Shown: in pieces, positions 17,672 to 26,198 of the stretch | How the letters are laid out: every line of letters begins with the position of its first letter | Numbering within the stretch: the first letter of the stretch is position 1 | Source of the DNA: Nitrospirales bacterium | GTDB lineage: Bacteria > Nitrospirota > Nitrospiria > Nitrospirales > UBA8639 | Length of the DNA stretch: 64,000 nt | Direction: 5' to 3' | Assembly (NCBI GenBank): GCA_020027535.1 | Contig: JAHRAK010000135.1 | Coordinates: 1-64,000 of the forward strand | Program-made: the position numbers and the translations under genes | Notes under the pieces: generated by a model | Database searches by the model: none | What the model was told of the DNA's origin: nothing | The model's input: the letters and a program-made list of their open reading frames with translations, nothing else

Positions 17672-17708
17672 CCTCAACCACGCAAACAGCGGTTGAGGGC
17701 TTTTTTTT
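17672..17708 (+). terminator. Rho-independent terminator upstream of the porin gene
   Basis: Perfect stem CCTCAACC (17672-17679) with GGTTGAGG (17691-17698), then eight T residues (17701-17708). No plus-strand gene precedes it, so it ends either a small RNA or a premature leader transcript. A short competing hairpin, GGAC-GATGAA-GTCC (17660-17673), overlaps its 5' arm. Confidence 0.75.
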
Positions 17709-17725
17709 GGTCATGGAGGGGCCTT

Positions 17726-17794
17726 GGAGAATAAGTCAAGGTTCCTTCATTCACCACGAGGCGCACACAAGGAAGTGTGCCGAATTGACTCTCC
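17726..17794 (+). promoter_or_regulatory. Structured 5' leader of the porin gene
   Basis: Outer arms GGAGA and GTCAA (17726-17739) pair with TTGACTCTCC (17785-17794). They enclose an inner hairpin, GCACAC (17763-17768) with GTGTGC (17775-17780). It ends about 30 bases before the porin ATG and would form in a transcript that passes the upstream terminator. Confidence 0.45.
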
Positions 17795-17825
17795 AACAAC
17801 GAATTTCGACTAAGGAGAACCTGAC

Positions 17826-19034
17826 ATGGTCAAACGAATGATGACTCGAATGGTTTTGTTTGTTTTCAGCATTGCGGTTATTGGGTGGCTTCCCATGCCG
17901 CTTGTGAGTTCCATGGCTCTTGCTGAAGATGACTCATTGGCTAATAAACTGAATCTTTCGCTGTACGGCTATGTGGAAACGTCGTATACGCAAAATTTCA
18001 ACAATCCTTCCACCGGCGTGAACAACAATCGGAGTTTCGACGGCGAGGCGAATTCCTTCCGGCCCAACATGGCGCAACTTGTCCTGGAAAAAGCCGCGAG
18101 TTCGGGAGGGGCGTTGGCCGACCGGGCGGGATTCCGCCTGAAGCTGAACTTCGGGGAAGACGCCAAGTTTACTGGTGGGACCGGTAGCGACGATTTCGAC
18201 TTTCAGGAAGCCTACGTCCAGTACATGCCGGCGGATAATCTCACGTTACAGGCCGGACGCATGAACACGTTGATCGGGTATGAAGTGATCGAAAGCCCGC
18301 TCAACCCCAATTTCTCGCGTTCGTTCCTGTTCGGTATCGGGGAACCGTTCACGGTGACGGGGTTCCGCGCCTCGTTTGATTTCTCGGATTCGGCTTCATT
18401 GGCCGTCAGCGCCATCAATTCTTTTACCGGGCTGCAAGCGGATGACAATAACAGCAAATCCATCGAAGCGCTTCTGTCTCTCGCGCCCATGGATAACCTG
18501 GGCGTTTCGATATTCGGGTTCTGGGGACCTGAGGGCAATACTCGAGGAGAAGCCACTGCGGACCGCATGCAGGTCGGAGGGATCGTCGACGTGCAGGCCA
18601 CCGATCAACTGGAACTCGTGTTGGAGGGCTATTACGGGAACCAGGCCATACCGGGAAGTCCCAACGCCCGGTGGAACGGCGTGGCAGGCTACGCCATTTA
18701 TGACTTCAACGACCAGTGGGGACTCCACGTCCGCGCGGAAGTCTTTGAAGATGCGGCGGGTGCATTCTCGTGCTTCGGGTCGGATTCGGATAATTACGGC
18801 GATTTAGGTAATGCCCATTTGTGTCCTGGCTGGGTCTCGGCCGCACAAGAAGCCGGAACGTTTAATCAGACATTGTGGGAAACCACGTGGACCCTGCAAT
18901 ACAAGCCGACTCCCAATCTCATTACCCGGGCGGAATTCCGTTACGACAAATCCGACAGGGAGACGTTCAGCGATGGCGATGGTGTGAGCGACAGCCAATC
19001 AACGTTGGCGGGAGAAATGATCTTCCTCTTTTAG
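17826..19034 (+). CDS. Outer-membrane beta-barrel porin, ammonium-cluster associated
   Basis: A 402-residue exported protein. The signal peptide is about 1-33 (cleavage after MALA). The mature part alternates polar and hydrophobic residues throughout, with Gly/Asn/Asp-rich turns, and ends in EMIFLF, the usual C-terminal aromatic of outer-membrane barrels. The start SLYGYVETSYTQNF resembles porins of the BBP2/OprB-like group. A strong AAGGAGA site precedes the ATG. The next gene, amtB1, starts 33 bases after its stop, so the porin is probably made together with the ammonium channel and may let ammonium or another nitrogen compound through the outer membrane (inference). Confidence 0.82.
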   Translation: MVKRMMTRMVLFVFSIAVIGWLPMPLVSSMALAEDDSLANKLNLSLYGYVETSYTQNFNNPSTGVNNNRSFDGEANSFRPNMAQLVLEKAASSGGALADRAGFRLKLNFGEDAKFTGGTGSDDFDFQEAYVQYMPADNLTLQAGRMNTLIGYEVIESPLNPNFSRSFLFGIGEPFTVTGFRASFDFSDSASLAVSAINSFTGLQADDNNSKSIEALLSLAPMDNLGVSIFGFWGPEGNTRGEATADRMQVGGIVDVQATDQLELVLEGYYGNQAIPGSPNARWNGVAGYAIYDFNDQWGLHVRAEVFEDAAGAFSCFGSDSDNYGDLGNAHLCPGWVSAAQEAGTFNQTLWETTWTLQYKPTPNLITRAEFRYDKSDRETFSDGDGVSDSQSTLAGEMIFLF

Positions 19035-19067
19035 GGAAGTTCTCAAACGCTTATGGGGAGGGAGAAA

Positions 19068-20369
19068 ATGGAAAACAAGAGAATGTCATTCAAGAATATA
19101 AGTATATTATTCTCAGTATTACTACTTTCAATCTTTGCCGGATCGGCCTTGGCTGACGAAGGGGGTGCAGCGATCAGCGCGGGGGACACAGGATGGCTCC
19201 TGACTTCCTCCGCCTTGGTTCTCGCCATGATCATTCCGGGCCTGGCTCTCTTTTACGGAGGGATGGTACGCGATAAAAACGTGCTGAGCACCATGATGTA
19301 CAGTGTCATCTCCGTGTGCGTGGTCAGCGTGGTCTGGGTGTTGTGGGGTTATACCATTGCCTTTGGCACGGACGTGGGCGGCCTCGTGGGCAATTTCGAG
19401 TTTCTGTGGTCGGATAGCGTCGGGCCGGAAGCCTTTCCCGGTACGGCAGTCCCGCATCTTGCCTTCATGGTATTTCAACTCATGTTCGCAGGGATTACGG
19501 TGGCGCTGATCAGCGGGGCCATTGCGGAACGCATGAAGTTCAGCGCGTTCGTGCTATTTGCGATCCTGTGGGTCACCCTGATCTATGCACCGTTGGCCCA
19601 TTGGGTCTGGGGCGGTGGATGGTTGGGCGAATTGGGAGCCCTGGATTTTGCCGGCGGCACCGTCGTGCACATCAGTTCGGGTGTGGCTGCCTTGGCCGCA
19701 GCGTTGGTCCTGGGGAAACGGCACGGCTACGGGTCCGAAAAGATGGCTCCCCATAACCTGCCTTTTACCGTGGTCGGGGCGGCCTTGCTCTGGGTGGGAT
19801 GGTTCGGGTTCAACGCGGGGAGCGCCCTGGCGGCCGACGGGATTGCCGCCGGCGCGTTTGTCGCAACCCAGGTGGCCACGTCCGCCGGTGTGTTGGGGTG
19901 GCTGGTGGTCGAATGGATGAAGAGCGGCAAACCCACGGTCTTGGGCGGGGCCAGCGGCGCCATTGCGGGTTTGGTGGCGATTACGCCCGCGGCGGGGTTT
20001 GTCGGCCCGATTTCCTCGATTCTGATCGGTTTCGGCGCTGGGATCCTGTGTTATTTAGCCGTGGTATGGAAAGCCAAATTCGGCTATGATGATGCTCTTG
20101 ACGTATTGGGCATTCACGGCATCGGAGGAACGTGGGGAGCGATAGCCACGGGACTCTTTGCCAGCGTGGGGGCGACCGGCTTGTTTTTCGGAAATCCGGG
20201 GCAGGTGTTCATTCAGGCCGTGGGTGTGGGAGCCACTTGGGTGTTTTCGTTTGTCGGAACCTTTATTATTTTGAAAGTGTTGGATATGGTTATCGGCCTT
20301 CGCGTCGGGAAGGACGAGGAGATCGTCGGACTTGATCTGAGCGAACATAGCGAACGCGCCTATACCTAG
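19068..20369 (+). CDS. amtB: Ammonium transporter AmtB (first copy)
   Basis: Amt/MEP/Rh channel of 433 residues with an N-terminal signal sequence (cleavage near ALA-DE) and about 11 membrane helices, conducting ammonium across the inner membrane. Family marks: GLALFYGGMVR, LAHWVWGGGW, the twin pore histidines in VVHISSG and GIHGIGG, and FNAGSALAAD. The C-terminal tail after the last helix ends in GLDLSEHSERAYT, the PII-interaction region. The ATG at 19068 is chosen for its GGGAGGGAG site over one at 19053. It is followed by glnK, the usual regulator partner. Confidence 0.96.
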   Translation: MENKRMSFKNISILFSVLLLSIFAGSALADEGGAAISAGDTGWLLTSSALVLAMIIPGLALFYGGMVRDKNVLSTMMYSVISVCVVSVVWVLWGYTIAFGTDVGGLVGNFEFLWSDSVGPEAFPGTAVPHLAFMVFQLMFAGITVALISGAIAERMKFSAFVLFAILWVTLIYAPLAHWVWGGGWLGELGALDFAGGTVVHISSGVAALAAALVLGKRHGYGSEKMAPHNLPFTVVGAALLWVGWFGFNAGSALAADGIAAGAFVATQVATSAGVLGWLVVEWMKSGKPTVLGGASGAIAGLVAITPAAGFVGPISSILIGFGAGILCYLAVVWKAKFGYDDALDVLGIHGIGGTWGAIATGLFASVGATGLFFGNPGQVFIQAVGVGATWVFSFVGTFIILKVLDMVIGLRVGKDEEIVGLDLSEHSERAYT

Positions 20370-20388
20370 AGTTCGGATTGATTCATGA

Positions 20389-20817
<429 letters not shown>

Positions 20818-20891
20818 CCGGTTCTTCAGCAATCATGCGAACACCATGAAAACCTTGTGAAAGATCAGGAACTGCCGCGGGAACGGCTCCG

Positions 20892-20907
20892 GGACACTGA
20901 GCTTGCA
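20892..20907 (+). promoter_or_regulatory. Weak sigma-54-like promoter upstream of amtB2
   Basis: GGACAC-TGAGC-TTGCA compared with the consensus TGGCAC-N5-TTGCA: the -12 element is perfect and the spacing is exact, but the invariant -24 GG reads GA. An NtrC/NtrX-type activator is encoded in the window. Confidence 0.25.
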
Positions 20908-20939
20908 ACTTCACGGCATGGGATCATTTCCGGCTGTTT

Positions 20940-20963
20940 GCGTATCCGGACGACCGGATACGC
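20940..20963 (+). promoter_or_regulatory. Hairpin in the amtB2 leader
   Basis: Perfect 10 bp stem GCGTATCCGG (20940-20949) with CCGGATACGC (20954-20963), four-base loop, no T run after it. It may protect or regulate the amtB2 message rather than end transcription; a protein operator is also possible. Confidence 0.5.
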
Positions 20964-20996
20964 CGGTTCATCTAACCCTTAACCAGAGGTGGAACC

Positions 20997-22295
20997 GTGA
21001 AGCACTCGACCTTCTCATTCATGTGGCTGTTGGTTGTAATTCTGAGCGTCTGTTGCGGGCCGGCAACCGTATGGGCCCAGGACGGGACCCCCGGAGCCAT
21101 TGATACGGGTGATACGGCGTGGATCCTGGTGTCGTCCGCATTCGTCTTGTGTATGACCTTGCCCGGGTTGGCGCTCTTTTATGGCGGGCTTGTCCGGAGC
21201 AAAAACGTACTCGGGACGCTGATGCATACCGCCATCATTCTGTGCTTGATCAGCATCGTGTGGGTCCTGCTCGGCTATACATTGGCGTTCGGCACGGACG
21301 TGGGCGGAGTGATCGGCAGTCTGGAATTTCTTTTCTCCCTGGGCGTGGGACAGGACGCCTATCCCGGCACCGGCATTCCACATTTGGCCTTTATGGTGTT
21401 TCAACTCATGTTCGCCGCCATCACCGTGGCGCTGATCACCGGCAGCTTTGCCGAACGGATGAAATTTACGGCGTTGCTGCTGTTTGCCGTGCTCTGGTCG
21501 GTCCTGATTTATTCGCCTCTGGCCCATTGGGTGTGGGGGGGAGGCTGGCTGGCGGAGATGGGCGCGTTGGACTTTGCCGGAGGGGCCGTCGTGCATATCA
21601 GTTCAGGTTTCGCCGCCCTCGTCTGTGCGCTGATGTTGGGACAACGGAAAGGTTACGGGGTTGAGTCCATGGTGCCACACAACCTTCCCATGACGGTCAT
21701 GGGGACGGGCCTGTTGTGGTTCGGGTGGTTTGGCTTCAACGCGGGGAGTGCCCTGGGCGCCAACGGAGGCGCGGCTTCAGCCTTTGTCGCCACGCATATT
21801 GCGGCTTGCGCCGGCGGGATCAGTTGGATGGGTGCGGAATGGCTACGGACCGGCAAACCAACCATGCTTGGAGTGGCGAGCGGTATCATCGCGGGACTGG
21901 CCACCATCACTCCCGGAGCCGGGTTCGTTTCGCCTTTGGCGGCGTTACTGATCGGCCTCGTGGCCGGCGTCGTCTGTTACGCCGCGGTTGTCCTGAAAAT
22001 CAGACTCGGGTACGATGATTCGCTCGACGTGGTGGCCATTCACGGCGTCGGCGGGTTTACCGGGATCCTGGCAACCGGGATCTTCGCGTCCGTCGGGGCC
22101 CAGGGGTTACTGTACGGGACCCCGGGTCAATTCGTGATTCAGTTCGTGCTGGCCGTTTCCACGCTCGTGTTTGTCGTGGTCGGCACCTTTGTGATTTTGA
22201 AAGTCGTCGACTTGGTGGTCGGCCTTCGAGTGTCGTCTGAGGAGGAAGAAATCGGGCTCGATTTGAGTCAACATAGTGAGCGCGCCTATTCTTGA
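20997..22295 (+). CDS. amtB: Ammonium transporter AmtB (second copy)
   Basis: A second Amt channel of 432 residues, very similar to the copy at 19068 along its whole length. It has a signal sequence (cleavage near VWA-QD), GLALFYGGLVR, LAHWVWGGGWL, pore histidines in VVHISSG and AIHGVGG, and a PII-binding tail ending GLDLSQHSERAYS. The near-identical membrane core suggests a local duplication around glnK. It lacks the outer-membrane porin partner and has its own leader hairpin, so it may be expressed under other conditions. Confidence 0.96.
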   Translation: MKHSTFSFMWLLVVILSVCCGPATVWAQDGTPGAIDTGDTAWILVSSAFVLCMTLPGLALFYGGLVRSKNVLGTLMHTAIILCLISIVWVLLGYTLAFGTDVGGVIGSLEFLFSLGVGQDAYPGTGIPHLAFMVFQLMFAAITVALITGSFAERMKFTALLLFAVLWSVLIYSPLAHWVWGGGWLAEMGALDFAGGAVVHISSGFAALVCALMLGQRKGYGVESMVPHNLPMTVMGTGLLWFGWFGFNAGSALGANGGAASAFVATHIAACAGGISWMGAEWLRTGKPTMLGVASGIIAGLATITPGAGFVSPLAALLIGLVAGVVCYAAVVLKIRLGYDDSLDVVAIHGVGGFTGILATGIFASVGAQGLLYGTPGQFVIQFVLAVSTLVFVVVGTFVILKVVDLVVGLRVSSEEEEIGLDLSQHSERAYS

Positions 22296-22302
22296 AAAGC
22301 GT

Positions 22303-22318
22303 TGGTGCCAGCGTTGTA
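22303..22318 (+). promoter_or_regulatory. Weak sigma-54-like promoter upstream of glnA
   Basis: TGGTGC-CAGCG-TTGTA against TGGCAC-N5-TTGCA: the invariant -24 GG and the spacing are kept, while the -12 GC reads GT. It lies 30 bases before the glnA start, which leaves room for a transcript start near 22329. Confidence 0.25.
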
Positions 22319-22348
22319 AACCCTATTGTGTGAAGAAGGAGGTACGGA

Positions 22349-23758
22349 ATGACTCCGCGTGAGGTATTGGATTTTGCAAAAAAGAACAAAGTGGAAATGG
22401 TCGATCTTAAATTTGTGGACCTGGTGGGGACGTGGCAACATTTTTCCACCCCGACATCGGAACTGAGTCTCGATTTGTTTAAAGATGGCTCGGGCTTTGA
22501 CGGGTCGTCCATCCGAGGGTGGAAAGCGATTCAGAACAGCGACATGCTGATTTTTCCTGACCCGAACACCGCCCGCTTGGATCCGTTTACCGAACTGCCC
22601 ACTCTCAGCATGGTGTGTAACGTGCAAGATCCGATCACGCGCGCCGTCTATGAGCGTGACCCGCGAGGCGTCGCTCAACGGGCGGAGCAATACCTGAAGA
22701 GTACCAGAATCGGCGATCTTTCCTATTGGGGGCCTGAAGCCGAGTTCTTTATTTTTGATCATGCCAGTTATGACCAAACCAGCAATTCGGGATATTATTT
22801 TATCGACTCCGAGGAGGGTATTTGGAATTCAGGCGAAGACGGTCACAATTTAGGATCACGGCCGCGGCACAAGGAAGGCTATTTCCCCGTCGCGCCAACG
22901 GATACGCAACAGGATATCCGCTCCGAAATGGTCCGGGAAATGGAAAAAGCCGGCATTCGCGTTGAAAAACATCACCACGAAGTGGCAACGGCGGGACAAG
23001 CTGAAATCGATCTTCGCTTTGATACCCTACTGAGTATGGCCGACAAAATGATGATGTATAAGTACATTGTCAAAAACGTGGCACGGCGTCACAACAAAAC
23101 TGCCACGTTTATGCCCAAGCCGTTATTCCAGGATAACGGTACGGGTATGCACACCCATCAAAGTATTTGGAAGGACGGGAAGCCGACGTTCGCCGGCAAG
23201 GAATACGCGGGCGTGTCGAAAACGTGTTTGTATTACATCGGCGGCGTCCTGAAACATGCGCAGGCCCTGGCGGCGTTCACGAATCCCACGACCAATTCCT
23301 ATAAACGGTTGACCCCGGGATTCGAAGCGCCCGTACTGTTGGCGTATTCCAGCCGAAACCGGTCAGCTGGCATTCGGATTCCAATGTATTCTCCCAATCC
23401 GAAGGCCAAACGGATCGAAGTCAGATTTCCCGACCCCTCGGCCAATTTTTATCTGGCGTTCAGTGCGATGCTGATGGCGGGACTCGACGGCATTCAAAAC
23501 AAGATCGATCCCGGGGAGGCCATGGATAAAAACCTCTACGATTTGGCACCGGAAGAAGCCGGTGATATTCCAACCGTTCCCGCAAGTTTGGATGAAGCCC
23601 TCGACAATCTGGAAAACGACTATCAGTTCCTGTTAAAAGGCGGCGTCTTCAGTGAAGACCTGGTGGAAGCCTGGATCGGCTATAAACGGGAAAATGAAGT
23701 TGATCAAGTCAGAATTCGACCCCATCCGCATGAATTCTTTTTGTACTACGATATTTAA
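22349..23758 (+). CDS. glnA: Glutamine synthetase, type I-beta
   Basis: Glutamate plus ammonia plus ATP to glutamine; 469 residues, as in E. coli. Family blocks visible: [18 protein letters not shown], the ATP/ammonia site [22 protein letters not shown] and [10 protein letters not shown]. Tyr397 in [10 protein letters not shown] is exactly the E. coli adenylylation site, so the enzyme should be controlled by GlnE-type adenylyltransferase, which is encoded next door. A strong GAAGGAGG site precedes the ATG. It closes the porin-amtB-glnK-amtB-glnA block and is followed by a strong terminator. Confidence 0.97.
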   Translation: MTPREVLDFAKKNKVEMVDLKFVDLVGTWQHFSTPTSELSLDLFKDGSGFDGSSIRGWKAIQNSDMLIFPDPNTARLDPFTELPTLSMVCNVQDPITRAVYERDPRGVAQRAEQYLKSTRIGDLSYWGPEAEFFIFDHASYDQTSNSGYYFIDSEEGIWNSGEDGHNLGSRPRHKEGYFPVAPTDTQQDIRSEMVREMEKAGIRVEKHHHEVATAGQAEIDLRFDTLLSMADKMMMYKYIVKNVARRHNKTATFMPKPLFQDNGTGMHTHQSIWKDGKPTFAGKEYAGVSKTCLYYIGGVLKHAQALAAFTNPTTNSYKRLTPGFEAPVLLAYSSRNRSAGIRIPMYSPNPKAKRIEVRFPDPSANFYLAFSAMLMAGLDGIQNKIDPGEAMDKNLYDLAPEEAGDIPTVPASLDEALDNLENDYQFLLKGGVFSEDLVEAWIGYKRENEVDQVRIRPHPHEFFLYYDI

Positions 23759-23796
23759 TTCAGCAGTGCTTGGGACATGAAGATTCGATCAGACAA

Positions 23797-23838
23797 AACG
23801 GCGCATTTTCGATTCAATCGGAAATGCGCCGTTTTTCT
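23797..23838. terminator. Bidirectional terminator between glnA and glnE-like gene
   Basis: A long perfect stem, AAACGGCGCATTT (from 23796) with AAATGCGCCGTTT (from 23820), flanked by A and T runs that fit termination in both directions. The loop contains the TGA stop (23814-23816) of the convergent adenylyltransferase gene, so the last codons of that gene are part of the hairpin. Confidence 0.85.
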
Positions 23839-26114
23839 TTCCCGGATTGCTTTCGGCAAAACAATTTGACAAAGATGGCGTGTGACCGGTTCATTCGTTT
23901 TTGCAACTCGCTTTCAAACGCCCGTGCCCCTTCTTGCCAGACGTCGGTCATATATCCCAATCTTCTTGCAAGATACGTCATGGCGTCGGAACCCGATTCC
24001 GGTAGCACCAGGTCCTTGGCATTTCCCCGAACGATGCGCAATCCATCGATGACCTTTCTCAGAAACAGATAATCGTCCACCAGGATCGTTCCATCCTGAC
24101 GAGAGAGAAGTTTTGTCGCTTGAAGGGCCTTGAGCGCTTGCAGGGTGTTGGGTGTATGGAGTGAGGACTCCCGGTGTCCATACTGTATTTGAAGGTATTG
24201 CGCGGTGTATTCAATGTCGATGAGCCCACCCGGGCTGTATTTGGCGTGAATGGTTCCCTGGGGAATCAACTCTCGTATCTGCCTGCGGCGCAGGTGCAAC
24301 GCGGTGTCCAGCGGCCAGGAGGACCGGCTGTATACGAAGTCATTACGGTAGCGTTCGATGCGCCGGCCAAGTGCGGCATTCCCTGCAACGTGCCGCAGCT
24401 TAATCCAGGCTTGCCGTTCAAAAGGCGCGGCGGCGCCTCCCGTCCGATAGTAGCGTTGAATTTCTTCAAATGAATTCGCGAGCAGGCCTTTTTCTCCGTG
24501 AGGTCGAAGTCTGATGTCGAGTTGAAAAATTCCTTCCTGTTTCGCCTCGATCCAATGAAGGAATTCCTGCACGATTCGTTCGTAGTATTCACCGATGATG
24601 GGATTGGCAACGCCGGAAGCGCTCGTCCCATAGACAAAAACGAGCTCGATATCGGAGGCGTAGCCCAACTCACGTCCACCCAACTTGCCCAATCCGCAAA
24701 TACTGAAGGGCAGAGGACTCCTCTTCAGCGTGGACGGCGGCGAGTGTTTTCGATTGACCATGGCCTGGGCTTCGATGAGGGCTTGTGCTAAGATCACTTC
24801 CGCCAAGGTCGTGAGAGATTCGGAGAACGCGGGGAGAGGTGTCTCGTTGAGAATATGATGCATGTCGATACGAAACAATTCCTGATCCTTAAACTGATTC
24901 AAGAGCCTTTTTCGGATTTCAGATTGTTTGCTCTTTTCGAGTCCGGCCTTCAACGTTTTGGCGAGCGAGATTTTTGATGAACGGGCCTGGGGTTGATGAA
25001 ACTTTTCAATAACAGGCAAAAGGTTGGCGTGTTGTCGGCGAAGGAAGTCTTCCCACAAGAAATCGCTCGTGCCGAATAACCGGGCGAGGTTAGCCAACGA
25101 ATCTTTTCTGGTGAGCCAGTTGATCTGTTTCTTGTTGAGATGATGTTCCAGCAACTGATCGAGAAAGTGACTAAAGTGGTTTAAAGCCCTGCCGGGGTCC
25201 GGGGCCCACGTGAGGTAATGGGTAAATTCCTTGATGAGAGCCGCAGCCACGGTCAGTTCCTGTTGTTCCTGCGTCGAAACGATTTTCTTTCTATGTTGAT
25301 CCCTGACAAAAAATCGGTTGTGAACTCTGAGCCCGTCTCCTTCGATTGTGGCTTTTGATAAATAGAGTCCTCTCATGGCCAACGCATTCGTAAAGGCATA
25401 CAAAAAAGCCGGAGAATCCGTGCCCCTGATATCTACGACAGTTTCACGTGCAGAAAGCGCATTGTTGAAGACAATTTCTGCCGGATGCACAAGAGCGGAA
25501 GCAGCCGCTTTTCTTTGTCCAAGCGTTTCGACCAATTTTCGGTTCACCCAATTCCGAACCTCCTGGGTTTTCCGGGACTCGAGCAATCGAATCATGTTCG
25601 TCAATTCCCGACTCAGTTCTTTTTGAATTTCTGTATTGAAGAGCGCACCCGGTAGAACGTGAACCAGAAACACGTCCACGACTTTTTTTCTTGATAACCC
25701 GGGCTGCTGGAGGTGACGACGAACCGGCCATTTGGAGGCTTGCCGGCGATGCATGGATTTCGGCTGGAGGGTAGGAGACACAACGGGCGGGTCTTCATAC
25801 GTAAAAATCAAGGCTTCTCGTATATCGAAGCCATAGGCAGACAGCAACCCGCAAATTGTGGCAAATTCCGCAAAATAATCGTAGGCGACCACCGTGAGCC
25901 GGTACCAGCCTGCATCCTTTTCAGGTTCGACGTGGAGCGTACAGGGGGATTCAGGGGTCAGGGTGTTGGCCAAAGCCACGTGTTTCGCAATGGTCCGTAG
26001 TCGAAATTGGGAGAAATAATCCGTATCCATGCGATTCAGAAAGTCTTTGAAAATCGCCGGATCGACTTCTGGAAACCGTGTCTGGAATTCCGTCCATTTC
26101 GGGGTCTCTTTCAT
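23814..26114 (-). CDS. GlnE-like nucleotidyltransferase with N-terminal tandem ACT-like domains
   Basis: A 766-residue protein. The C-terminal part (about 450-740) is one GlnE nucleotidyltransferase unit: GLGKLGGRELGYASDIELVF, then LDIRLRPHGEKGLL and KYSPGGLIDIEY. It is closest in look to the C-terminal (adenylylating) half of E. coli GlnE. The second metal-binding Asp is replaced by Glu (D488xE490). The N-terminal part holds two ACT-like regions, about 69-105 (YRLTVVAYDYFAEFATICGLLSAYGFDI) and 224-275 (VVDIRGTDSPAFLYAFTNALAMRGLYL), resembling the tandem ACT pair of GlnD. Probable role: adenylylation of GlnA Tyr397 with direct glutamine sensing (inference). It is divergent, 84 bases from a second GlnE-like gene. 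Confidence 0.8.
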   Translation of the reverse strand: MKETPKWTEFQTRFPEVDPAIFKDFLNRMDTDYFSQFRLRTIAKHVALANTLTPESPCTLHVEPEKDAGWYRLTVVAYDYFAEFATICGLLSAYGFDIREALIFTYEDPPVVSPTLQPKSMHRRQASKWPVRRHLQQPGLSRKKVVDVFLVHVLPGALFNTEIQKELSRELTNMIRLLESRKTQEVRNWVNRKLVETLGQRKAAASALVHPAEIVFNNALSARETVVDIRGTDSPAFLYAFTNALAMRGLYLSKATIEGDGLRVHNRFFVRDQHRKKIVSTQEQQELTVAAALIKEFTHYLTWAPDPGRALNHFSHFLDQLLEHHLNKKQINWLTRKDSLANLARLFGTSDFLWEDFLRRQHANLLPVIEKFHQPQARSSKISLAKTLKAGLEKSKQSEIRKRLLNQFKDQELFRIDMHHILNETPLPAFSESLTTLAEVILAQALIEAQAMVNRKHSPPSTLKRSPLPFSICGLGKLGGRELGYASDIELVFVYGTSASGVANPIIGEYYERIVQEFLHWIEAKQEGIFQLDIRLRPHGEKGLLANSFEEIQRYYRTGGAAAPFERQAWIKLRHVAGNAALGRRIERYRNDFVYSRSSWPLDTALHLRRRQIRELIPQGTIHAKYSPGGLIDIEYTAQYLQIQYGHRESSLHTPNTLQALKALQATKLLSRQDGTILVDDYLFLRKVIDGLRIVRGNAKDLVLPESGSDAMTYLARRLGYMTDVWQEGARAFESELQKRMNRSHAIFVKLFCRKQSGKEKRRISD

Positions 26115-26198
26115 GATAAAGAAGTATACCGTAAAATGCTGCCATTGGAAGGGTTCCCGGTTTTTTTACAATGAGGACTTTTCACATGAGTCGTTCTC

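Noticed and set aside
17670-17710. Match to the glnA or Downstream-peptide RNA motifs
   Set aside because: The GGACGATGAAGTCC part looks a little alike but the conserved core of these motifs is missing; reported only as an unknown leader.
22057-22777. Minus-strand frames over the end of amtB2 and the start of glnA
   Set aside because: They overlap the conserved coding regions of both genes and have no ribosome site or motif.
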